Shown piece after piece: positions 56,754-64,000 of a DNA stretch of 64,000 nucleotides; position 1 is the first letter of the stretch, and each line of letters starts with the position of its first letter. Position numbers and translations under genes: made by a program. The DNA comes from Acinetobacter sp. ANC 4862 (lineage in GTDB: Bacteria; Pseudomonadota; Gammaproteobacteria; Pseudomonadales; Moraxellaceae): contig NZ_SJXH01000012.1 of NCBI RefSeq assembly GCF_004336635.1, positions 16,074 to 80,073 on the forward strand. The letters run 5' to 3'. The notes under the pieces were generated by a model. That model did no database searches and was not told where the DNA came from. It worked only from the letters and a program-made list of their open reading frames with translations.

Positions 56754-58253
56754 ATGACTGCGAATTTTAGAATACGCCCACAGGAATCTGGTGTGAAACT
56801 CGAACCCATCGACCCACAGAAATTTACTGATTACGAAGCTTATTCGGAAAAGAAGCGAACCCGCTCGGAACGCTTTTTTGACAAGATCAAGCCACGTTCT
56901 GCTGCAATGCGTACTACAGTGCTGGTGTTATTCATTGTATTCTTCAGTTTATTTATGTCGTTGTGGTTCTTTTGGCGCACCCTATACCTTCCGGAAATTC
57001 AGCAACATGCCCGCTATTTAGGGGTTGAACTAGAAATTATTAACAATCCCGACCTACGTATTTTCCATAATGATGCCGAAGTGGATGTCGACACTTGGCT
57101 CAAAAACCGTGTCGGTATCGAATACATTACCGATCCGAAAGAATATCCGAGTGTTCGCGACAAAGTGATTGCCGAGTTTTTTACCAATCAAATTGAAAAA
57201 ACGCTGGCCAAAGAACTGCAAGTTGAAAATGTGACCGTTTATTTCCAATTTAAACCAAGCCCGCGTATTTGGATTCAGACCCCGGAAATGAATGGCCATT
57301 GGGTACGTGAACCCTTAAAAACCTATGCCAACTATAGTCCAGAACTGGTCTTTGGCTGGTTGCTCGGTGTGCCGCTTATTGCTGCTGCCATCATTTTGAC
57401 CCTGGTTCGCCAGTTAAATCGTCCCTTACGTCGTCTGCAAAATGCGGCAAATAACTATAGTAAAACCGGTTCTGCACCTTATTTGGAAACCAATCATGGT
57501 CCTCAAGAGATTCGCGAAGTAAACCAGGCCTTTAATCATATGATTTATACCCTGGATCAGACTGAACGTGACCGCCGTATTATGCTGGCAGGGATTTCAC
57601 ATGACTTACGTACCCCATTGACCCGAATTCGTTTAAGCGCAGAAATGATGCCAGATGAAGACTTTCTTAAAGAAGGCTTGATTTATGATGTCGAAGATAT
57701 GGATGCGATTCTTGATCAGTTCATCTCATACATGCGAGATGGCTCAGATGAAGAGCTGCAAGACACTGACATTAATATGCTATTACAGGAATTAGTGATC
57801 CAGTTCAAACCATTAGATATCCGTTTTGAAGCTCAAGAAGTTCCGATCATTCAGGCACGTAGCCAGTCTTTAAAACGAATGATTGGTAATTTAATCAATA
57901 ACTCGAAACGCTATGGTGCTGAACCTATAGAATTATCAGCGAAAGTTGAAAATGACCATATTTTTATTACTGTCGCAGACAATGGTGAAGGCATTCCGGA
58001 AGATCAAATCGAAGACTTGATGCAGCCCTTTGTTCGCGGTAATGAAGCGCGTACGGTACAAGGCAGTGGTTTGGGTTTAGCAATTGTGAAACGTATTGTC
58101 GACATGCATCAAGGGCAACTTACGATTCACAATCGTCCTCAAGGAGGGTTGGAAGCGCTTATTTGTTTACCTGTACTTCACAATAAAACAGAAGAAGAAG
58201 TTCCTCCGAGTACATTGGGGAAAATTAAACAAACATTCAGCGAGCATTTTTAA
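56754..58253 (+). CDS. envZ: Sensor histidine kinase EnvZ
   Basis: The 499-residue kinase has a roughly 50-residue charged N-terminus, membrane helices at about 54-76 and 198-219 around a periplasmic domain of about 120 residues, and a HAMP domain (LNRPLRRLQNAANNYS). The H-box is AGISHDLRTPLTRIRLS (His283), followed by N-box NLINNSKRYG, G-boxes DNGEGIPEDQI and GSGLGLAIVKRIV. It phosphorylates OmpR. The N-terminal extension before the first helix is longer than in E. coli EnvZ. An AT-rich short hairpin (58267-58289) follows the stop. Confidence 0.95.
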   Translation: MTANFRIRPQESGVKLEPIDPQKFTDYEAYSEKKRTRSERFFDKIKPRSAAMRTTVLVLFIVFFSLFMSLWFFWRTLYLPEIQQHARYLGVELEIINNPDLRIFHNDAEVDVDTWLKNRVGIEYITDPKEYPSVRDKVIAEFFTNQIEKTLAKELQVENVTVYFQFKPSPRIWIQTPEMNGHWVREPLKTYANYSPELVFGWLLGVPLIAAAIILTLVRQLNRPLRRLQNAANNYSKTGSAPYLETNHGPQEIREVNQAFNHMIYTLDQTERDRRIMLAGISHDLRTPLTRIRLSAEMMPDEDFLKEGLIYDVEDMDAILDQFISYMRDGSDEELQDTDINMLLQELVIQFKPLDIRFEAQEVPIIQARSQSLKRMIGNLINNSKRYGAEPIELSAKVENDHIFITVADNGEGIPEDQIEDLMQPFVRGNEARTVQGSGLGLAIVKRIVDMHQGQLTIHNRPQGGLEALICLPVLHNKTEEEVPPSTLGKIKQTFSEHF

Positions 58254-58459
58254 CAATTGAGCAAATAATAAACAAATGGTTTTGTTTAACTATTAATCCA
58301 TTTATTTTTACATCAGTAAAATCAATAGATTAATAACCATAAAAAATTGTTATACCCACATTTTTTCAAAAAATTAGACCTTAGCCTAACAGGCATGCAC
58401 AATTCCTTTTTAGGGCGGTACAATCCGTCTAGTTATTGAACAAGAATTGAGCGTAAACC

Positions 58460-59977
58460 ATGTCTTTAGATCGTATTCGTTTAGCATCACTTCATGACAA
58501 AGTCATGAGCGCAGAACAAGCTGCTACTTTTATCCAAGATGGTATGACTGTAGGTATGAGTGGATTTACTCGTGCAGGTGAAGCAAAAGCTGTTCCTCTA
58601 GCACTTGTAAAACAAGCTCACAGTAATCCTTTGAAAATTACTTTAATTACTGGTGCTAGTCTGGGTAACGACTTAGACAAACAATTAACTGAAGCTGGTG
58701 TTCTTGCTCGCCGTTTACCTTTCCAAGTTGATAATACTTTACGTAAAGCCATCAACAAAGGCGAAGTTATGTTCATCGATCAGCATTTGTCTGAAACAGT
58801 TGAACAAATGCGTAATCTTCAGCTTAAAAAACCAGATGTTGCAATCATTGAAGCAGTTGCAATTACTGAAGATGGCGGCATTATCCCAACGACATCTGTA
58901 GGTAACTCTGCAAGCTTTGCCATTTTTGCTGAAAAAGTGATTGTAGAAATCAACACCAATTTAAGCCCTGCTTTTGAAGGCTTACACGATATTTATATCC
59001 CGACTTATCGTCCAACACGTCAAGCGATTCCATTAACTCAAGTCGATGAACGTATTGGTACACATGCAATCAATATCGATCCATCTAAAATTGCAGGAAT
59101 CGTATTTAACAGCGAATACCACGACTCACCATCAACTGTGACTGAACCAGATGATGAAACTCAAGGTATTGCAAACCACTTGATCAATTTCTTTGAACAA
59201 GAAGTTGCAGCAGGTCGTTTACCGAAAGATCTTGGTCCATTACAAGCAGGGATTGGTTCGATTGCCAATGCAGTATTGACCGGTCTTAAAGAATCTAACT
59301 TTGAAGATCTTGTGATGTATTCAGAAGTACTTCAAGACTGTACCTTTGAATTGATCGATGCTGGTAAAATGAAATTTGCTTCGGGTTCATCAATTACGCT
59401 TTCTGCTAAATATGGCGAAAAAGTATTTAACAACCTTGAAGCATACAAAGACAAACTGGTACTTCGTCCACAAGAAATTTCAAACCACCCTGAATTGGTT
59501 CGTCGTTTAGGGATTATCGGCATCAACACTGCACTCGAGTTTGACATTTACGGTAACGTAAACTCAACTCACGTTTGCGGTACTAAAATGATGAACGGTA
59601 TCGGTGGTTCAGGTGACTTCGCACGTAATGCTCACTTGGCTATCTTTGTGACCAAGTCGATTGCAAAAGGTGGTGATATCTCTTCAATCGTACCAATGGC
59701 GTCACACGTAGACCATTCTGAACATGATGTTGATATTCTTGTTACTGAACAGGGTCTTGCAGACTTACGCGGTTTAGCGCCACGTGAACGTGCTCGTGCC
59801 ATTATCGACAACTGTGCTCACCCAATGTACCGTGATGCATTGAACGATTACTTTGACCGTTCATGTGCAAAAGGCGGCCATACTCCTCACCTTCTTCGTG
59901 AAGCGCTTTCATGGCATGCTAACTTTGAAGAAACTGGTCATATGCTTGCAGCTCAACCAGAAGCTAAAATTGCTTAA
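58460..59977 (+). CDS. Acetyl-CoA hydrolase / succinyl-CoA:acetate CoA-transferase family enzyme
   Basis: The 505-residue class I CoA-transferase has a GMSGFTRAGEAKAVP start, an SVGNSASFAIFAEKVIVEIN block (in part), the likely catalytic Glu in MYSEVLQD near residue 288, and GTKMMNGIGGSGDFARNA near 375. Family members move CoA between succinyl-CoA or propionyl-CoA and acetate, or act as acetyl-CoA hydrolases. The conserved Glu favours transferase activity. It is similar to AarC/Cat1/ScpC; the exact substrate pair is not fixed by sequence. Monocistronic, with a strong terminator. Confidence 0.92.
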   Translation: MSLDRIRLASLHDKVMSAEQAATFIQDGMTVGMSGFTRAGEAKAVPLALVKQAHSNPLKITLITGASLGNDLDKQLTEAGVLARRLPFQVDNTLRKAINKGEVMFIDQHLSETVEQMRNLQLKKPDVAIIEAVAITEDGGIIPTTSVGNSASFAIFAEKVIVEINTNLSPAFEGLHDIYIPTYRPTRQAIPLTQVDERIGTHAINIDPSKIAGIVFNSEYHDSPSTVTEPDDETQGIANHLINFFEQEVAAGRLPKDLGPLQAGIGSIANAVLTGLKESNFEDLVMYSEVLQDCTFELIDAGKMKFASGSSITLSAKYGEKVFNNLEAYKDKLVLRPQEISNHPELVRRLGIIGINTALEFDIYGNVNSTHVCGTKMMNGIGGSGDFARNAHLAIFVTKSIAKGGDISSIVPMASHVDHSEHDVDILVTEQGLADLRGLAPRERARAIIDNCAHPMYRDALNDYFDRSCAKGGHTPHLLREALSWHANFEETGHMLAAQPEAKIA

Positions 59978-59998
59978 TCACAACGACTAAAAGCATTT

Positions 59999-60028
59999 AA
60001 AAAGCGTACTTCGGTACGCTTTTTTTAT
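59999..60028 (+). terminator. Intrinsic terminator after the CoA-transferase gene
   Basis: AAAAAGCGTAC-ttcg-GTACGCTTTTTTT: stem with a UUCG tetraloop and T-run. Confidence 0.93.
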
Positions 60029-60105
60029 TTCAGGAAGATCATTTCTATGATCTAAAAAATATTAAATTCAATCATCCCCTGTTCAGTAGAATGCAAGCTC
60101 GAATG

Positions 60106-60855
60106 TTATAGCTGCTGTTCAACCGCTTTTCGATTTTGCTTTTTAATTTTTTCCATTTCTGCATTTAACTGCAACACCTGCTGATACAAGACATTAAATT
60201 GCTTTAAGGGTTGATCTTCATAAAACATAAAAGTTTTATTCTTTTTCTGCCATTTATTATTTTTCAGAATCTCGAACAAAGCATCTGCTTTACTTAAAAC
60301 TTGCAACTCCAAAGCAAACAAAGCATGGGTTTTATCACTGTCACGACTTTCACGTAGACTGTCTGTCAATTGATGCCGCAGATTGGCTTTAATGGATAAA
60401 TGTTTGGCTCTTGCCAAGGTATCTTCTTCACGTTGCCGGGTTTGTTGTTGATACTGTGCAGCCAGAAGATGGGCTTGTTTCAGCATTTGCTCAGTTTCTA
60501 CATACTTCTGTTTACGGTCTTGATCTAAACGATCAATATCTAAAAATTTATCCCAGTGAATTGCTTTGAGTTCACGCAGATACTGATTCCGGGCTTCAGC
60601 ATTTTGAATCATCTGACTCAACACAAAGTCCGCCATCACTTTATAATCACCCTGTAAACGGTTATCTGAAACATTAATATCAATCGGTTCAGACCAGTCC
60701 TGGGCTTGCGCATAAATGAGTTCTGCTTTTTCATACAATACAGTTTGGTAGGTCTTGAGTTGGCTCAGGTCATTTTGTTGTACCGAATACTGATAAAACA
60801 TCCAACCAAATACGGCACATGTCGCCAATCCCAAGATGAGAAAAATCCTTGGCAT
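60106..60855 (-). CDS. Hypothetical membrane-anchored coiled-coil protein
   Basis: The 249-residue product has one N-terminal hydrophobic segment (about 3-22, IFLILGLATCAVFGWMFYQY) acting as anchor or signal, then a long, mostly helical, charged region rich in Gln, Lys, Glu and Leu with coiled-coil character (DRLDQDRKQKYVETEQMLKQ). I do not recognise the family. It ends KIKKQNRKAVEQQL. It lies alone, converging on the CoA-transferase gene and divergent from the FrnE-like gene. Confidence 0.72.
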   Translation of the reverse strand: MPRIFLILGLATCAVFGWMFYQYSVQQNDLSQLKTYQTVLYEKAELIYAQAQDWSEPIDINVSDNRLQGDYKVMADFVLSQMIQNAEARNQYLRELKAIHWDKFLDIDRLDQDRKQKYVETEQMLKQAHLLAAQYQQQTRQREEDTLARAKHLSIKANLRHQLTDSLRESRDSDKTHALFALELQVLSKADALFEILKNNKWQKKNKTFMFYEDQPLKQFNVLYQQVLQLNAEMEKIKKQNRKAVEQQL

Positions 60856-61035
60856 GCGAAACTCCCCTATACTGACTTTTCAATAGCATAACCCGATTCA
60901 GAACCTGACCGGTTATTTATTCACCTAAAACATATCAAGTTTTTCCAGCCTGTTTCAGCATTAATTCAATTTTCATGCTTTAAATTTTTGTCCGAACCCC
61001 CATCAATATAGCCAATAAAAGATTCGAGAGTTCTC

Positions 61036-61737
61036 ATGCGCGTAGATATTTGGTCAGATGTGGTTTGCCCATTTTGTTATATTGGTAAAAAACGTCTTGA
61101 AGCTGCTGCTGAACAAGCAGGTTTAGAACTTGAAGTTCATTGGCATAGTTATGAACTTGATCCAGAAGCGCCAATCCGTCAGGAAATTTCAAACTCTGAA
61201 CGTCTTGCACAAAAATACGGACGTACTGTTGCAGACGTTGAAGAGATGCAACGTAATATTGCCGCTATGGCTGCTGAAGAAGGCATCCAATTCAATTGGG
61301 AAAATGCCAACTCGGGTAACACCTTCAATGCACATCGCATTATTCACCTGGCTCAAAGTAAAGGCTTGGGTTCAGAAGCCAAAGAAGCCTTTTTCTATAG
61401 TTATATGACCCAAGGTTTACCGATTGGCGAACGTGAAACGATTGAAGATGTTGCTGCACGCATTGGCTTAAATCCGGTTGAAGTGGAAGATGTGCTCAAT
61501 TCAGAAGAATATGCTGACTTCGTTAAATTTGATGAAGATGTGGCACGAGATCAATTAAAAGTGACCGGCGTACCGTTCTTTGTCTTTGATCAACGCATTG
61601 CATTAGCGGGCGCACAACCGCGTGAAGTATTCTTACAAGTCTTTGAAAAAGCTTTAGAAGCACCACAACAAGCGAATATTGAAGCTGAAGATGCGGCGAT
61701 CTGTAAAGATGATCTCTGTGATGTTCCAGAGAAATAA
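61036..61737 (+). CDS. DsbA family oxidoreductase, FrnE type (cytoplasmic)
   Basis: The 233-residue thioredoxin-fold protein has active site Cys11-Pro-Phe-Cys14 in DVVCPFCYIGKKRLE, an all-helical insert, and the cis-Pro region VTGVPFFVFDQRIALAGAQP. There is no signal peptide, as in FrnE/2-hydroxychromene isomerase-like DsbA proteins, which act in the cytosol and are linked to oxidative stress. The C-terminus carries two more cysteines (AAICKDDLCDVPEK) that could pair, as described for some FrnE proteins. Start RBS GAGAG at 8 nt. Confidence 0.9.
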   Translation: MRVDIWSDVVCPFCYIGKKRLEAAAEQAGLELEVHWHSYELDPEAPIRQEISNSERLAQKYGRTVADVEEMQRNIAAMAAEEGIQFNWENANSGNTFNAHRIIHLAQSKGLGSEAKEAFFYSYMTQGLPIGERETIEDVAARIGLNPVEVEDVLNSEEYADFVKFDEDVARDQLKVTGVPFFVFDQRIALAGAQPREVFLQVFEKALEAPQQANIEAEDAAICKDDLCDVPEK

Positions 61738-61781
61738 TTCTATTCCATTATTAATGACATGGACTTACTGCAACTGGTCAT

Positions 61782-61813
61782 AAAAAATCCCCGAATCAGG
61801 GGATTTTTTTATT
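61782..61813. terminator. Bidirectional terminator between frnE-like gene and dodecin
   Basis: AAAAAATCCCC-gaatca-GGGGATTTTTTT between convergent genes. Confidence 0.9.
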
Positions 61814-61828
61814 TTACAATTCATCAAT

Positions 61829-62029
61829 CTAATCGACCAAGAAGCTGATTTTTAAATTCACACGATACTCAGTAATTTTATTGTCCTTAATCACTACTTT
61901 TTGCTCATTGATCCATGCACCTTGCACATTTTTTATTGTTTCGGTGACTTTGTGAATGCCTGTTTGAATTGCATCTTCAAAACTTTTATTACTGCTTGAA
62001 TTAACCTCAACTACTTTTGCGATAGCCAT
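61829..62029 (-). CDS. Dodecin (small flavin-binding protein)
   Basis: The 66-residue protein MAIAKVVEVNSSSNKSFEDAI has the dodecin beta-alpha-beta-beta pattern: SFEDAIQTGIHKVTETIKNV helix, VQGAWINEQKVVI strand with the flavin-stacking Trp, and a final YRVNLKISFLVD strand. Dodecins form hollow dodecamers that store or quench FMN/riboflavin or CoA. It stands alone, converging with the FrnE-like gene. Confidence 0.93.
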   Translation of the reverse strand: MAIAKVVEVNSSSNKSFEDAIQTGIHKVTETIKNVQGAWINEQKVVIKDNKITEYRVNLKISFLVD

Positions 62030-62270
62030 TGTTTAAACCTCAAATTTTATTCTTGTGAGGTTTGATCATAGGGTATTTTTTAAACAAAAATCCTTGTTTT
62101 AACATTACACAGCAAAAACTTACACGTAAGACACAATATCGCTGTCCCCTATCTAGCTCTTACAAAACACAACTTATATATACAAGGCTTGGACACAATC
62201 AGATGCACAATTCGCTAGGCTGATATGCGGAACATTTAAGTTCTGAATCATGAAACTTAAAGAGGTAAAT

Positions 62271-62498
62271 ATGAACACTGAAACTCAAGATGCTGCTGTT
62301 GATTCTACCCCTAAACAGCGCTCAAACATCAAATCACCTTTTTCTCCTACAGTCACAGGTGCTTTGATTGGTGCTGTTGCGGGTAGTGTATTACCAGTTT
62401 TTGGTACCGTGAGTGGCGCTATTATTGGCGGTATTTCTGGTAAAGTTTACGAGAAAAAATGCAAAAGTAAGTGCCAAAGTAAATGTCATAAAAATTGA
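62271..62498 (+). CDS. Small glycine-zipper protein with Cys-rich basic tail
   Basis: The 75-residue product has a polar N-terminus (MNTETQDAAVDSTPKQRSN), a central hydrophobic stretch with repeated small residues (TGALIGAVAGSVLPVFG, SGAIIGGISGK) typical of glycine-zipper membrane helices, and a tail KKCKSKCQSKCHKN with Cys spaced C-x3-C-x3-C. I chose ATG 62271, preceded by AGAGG at five nt, over an in-frame ATG 21 nt earlier. No family recognised; it might be a membrane stress protein or a pore-forming peptide. No immunity or export gene lies beside it. Confidence 0.72.
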   Translation: MNTETQDAAVDSTPKQRSNIKSPFSPTVTGALIGAVAGSVLPVFGTVSGAIIGGISGKVYEKKCKSKCQSKCHKN

Positions 62499-62522
62499 TA
62501 ATTTTTATATTTCTAAATGACT

Positions 62523-62569
62523 TAAGACAGATTGTTGAAACACAATCTGTCTTAGAGCAAAAGCTCTAA
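62523..62569 (+). terminator. Two adjoining hairpins after the Gly-zipper gene
   Basis: TAAGACAGATTGT/ACAATCTGTCTTA (62523-62535, 62542-62554) is a perfect 13-bp stem; TTAGAGC-AAAA-GCTCTAA (62552-62569) forms a second stem sharing its TTA. Tails are A/T-rich but no clean T-run follows, so termination is probable but not certain. Confidence 0.55.
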
Positions 62570-62730
62570 ATATATGATTTATATAATAATTTAAACTCAC
62601 CATTCATCTTTTTTCACCCCTCAGCACTTACTTAATCTGATCATTATTTGATATTATTTACATGAAATTTATTTTACTTATCTCCCTTGCCCATCTTTCT
62701 TGGGCATTCTTTCCCCTAAAGGAAATGATC

Positions 62731-62916
62731 ATGAACGCTATTAAATCTTTTTTGGCTATCGCTGTTGTGGCTTTTTCTGCAAATGTATCTGCTCAAATTG
62801 TTTTTGTTCCAGATTTTCCTGCTAAAAAAGCAGTTAAAACTGTAAATGCCGACCAAAAAGTATCGGCTTTGGAACCTGTAACTCGAGATAAAGCTGCCTG
62901 TGAAAAAGCAGCTTAA
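62731..62916 (+). CDS. Hypothetical small exported protein
   Basis: The 61-residue product has signal peptide MNAIKSFLAIAVVAFSANVSA and a mature part of about 40 residues (QIVFVPDFPAKKAVKTVNA...) with one Cys near the end. ATG 62731 is chosen because AAAGGA lies seven nt upstream; the frame is open to an ATG at 62662, which would add a second hydrophobic stretch. Small exported proteins of this kind occur in Acinetobacter, but I know no function. A strong terminator follows. Confidence 0.7.
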   Translation: MNAIKSFLAIAVVAFSANVSAQIVFVPDFPAKKAVKTVNADQKVSALEPVTRDKAACEKAA

Positions 62917-63264
62917 TAAGTTACCTTATTCCAGTAAAAAAACAGACTGATCTAACTCAGTCTGTTTTTTTATACTGAAAAAATCATTTTATTTGCTCTC
63001 ATCCTATTCAGGATCGACACAAGATTTTAACTATAAGTTAATCTATTGATTTTCAATATGATGAAAAATTAAACGATAAATCACCATCTATTTTCCAACT
63101 CTCCCATCAAAAAATTTGAATGTTTTTTATCTAAAATCTACATTTTTTGCTCTTTATGTCGATAAATGCGCAAAACATGACAATATTTATTCATGCTTTT
63201 TCTTTTTAAACTCATATAATCAAAGCATTAAATTAATAATTTCATTCAATGAAACCGTTTTCTT
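62917..63264. other. Gene-free stretch of 348 nt
   Basis: Starts with the terminator at 62935-62972 and then runs AT-rich to the next gene. It should hold the promoter for the 63265 unit. No other structure seen. Confidence 0.6.
62935..62972 (+). terminator. Intrinsic terminator
   Basis: AAAAAAACAGACTGA-tctaac-TCAGTCTGTTTTTTT downstream of the small exported protein gene. Confidence 0.92.
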
Positions 63265-63444
63265 ATGCAAGAACTTCAAGCGCTGATTCAAGGTAAAATT
63301 CCTCCCCAAACAATCAACATTGATCGTTTGATTGTGCTGGCTGAACAACACCCCACACCCATGTCTGCAGAATATAAATTACTTGAACTTGCTATTAATA
63401 TTGTATTGGCAAGTTATCTAGAAAAAGCACAAAAACATCTCTAG
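63265..63444 (+). CDS. Hypothetical 59-residue protein
   Basis: ATG 63265 opens a 59-codon frame: MQELQALIQGKIPPQTINID, then a Leu/Ala/Glu-rich helical part, ending SYLEKAQKHL. It is soluble-looking, acidic to neutral and unrecognised. Codon use and composition look coding. The stop lies 10 nt before the next ATG, and that gap carries AGAGG, so the two genes are probably one operon. Confidence 0.6.
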   Translation: MQELQALIQGKIPPQTINIDRLIVLAEQHPTPMSAEYKLLELAINIVLASYLEKAQKHL

Positions 63445-63454
63445 AGGTCAGTTT

Positions 63455-64000
<546 letters not shown>

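Noticed and set aside
62662..62730. Longer N-terminus for the 61-residue exported protein
   Set aside because: AAAGGA at 62718-62723 and a standard signal peptide from 62731 make the shorter start more likely.

Overview
The window reads as chromosomal DNA of an Acinetobacter species. It is AT-rich and gene-dense. Several gene orders are ones I associate with Acinetobacter: pilY1 and two pilins before rpsP-rimM-trmD-rplS, a lipase foldase gene upstream of its lipase, pilMNOPQ-aroK-aroB with a SPOR-like gene, and a short dcw block without mraZ. The genus call rests on gene order and protein similarity recalled from knowledge, not on a search.

Layout. 1-2285: the end of a type IV pilus/competence cluster (PilY1-like adhesin and two pilins). 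2429-4570: ribosomal and tRNA/rRNA maturation genes rpsP, rimM, trmD, rplS. 4640-9422: a minus-strand lipase island with one foldase, three intact secreted lipases and a decayed fourth. 9576-11268: truB and a TSUP permease. 11426-12302: an IS630-type element with a TA duplication and an A7 frameshift site. 12546-15622: a hypothetical exported protein and a LemA/TPM/TPM operon. 15777-21753: glutamate synthase. 22202-29866: pilMNOPQ, aroK, aroB and a SPOR-like gene, divergent from ponA (30032-32560). 32600-40618: rlmA, then rsmH-ftsL-ftsI-murE-murF-mraY. 40952-43233: a tandem pair of sulfate-binding protein genes, the second carrying one amber codon. 44017-45767: gltX followed by tRNA-Ala and tRNA-Glu. 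45906-55423: a zinc-ribbon membrane protein, a cation diffusion facilitator, a Sel1-like protein, ettA, metY, an SDR enzyme, a small membrane protein and tex. 55760-59977: ompR/envZ and a CoA-transferase. 60106-64000: small and hypothetical genes, including dodecin, a FrnE-like DsbA protein, a Gly-zipper/Cys-tail miniprotein, and a two-gene unit whose second frame runs off the window in a GAGACC hexamer repeat.

Most of the window is core housekeeping: envelope growth, pilus biogenesis, nitrogen assimilation and translation. The accessory signals are the lipase island with a shared palindrome in front of two copies, the IS630 copy, the broken sbp paralogue, the CDF gene whose His-rich tail sits in the wrong frame behind an A6 tract, and the hexamer repeat at the right edge. 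I found no CRISPR array, rRNA operon, prophage, integron or recognisable defence system. The unannotated two-gene unit at 63265-64000 is the least explained part, and it is cut off by the window.
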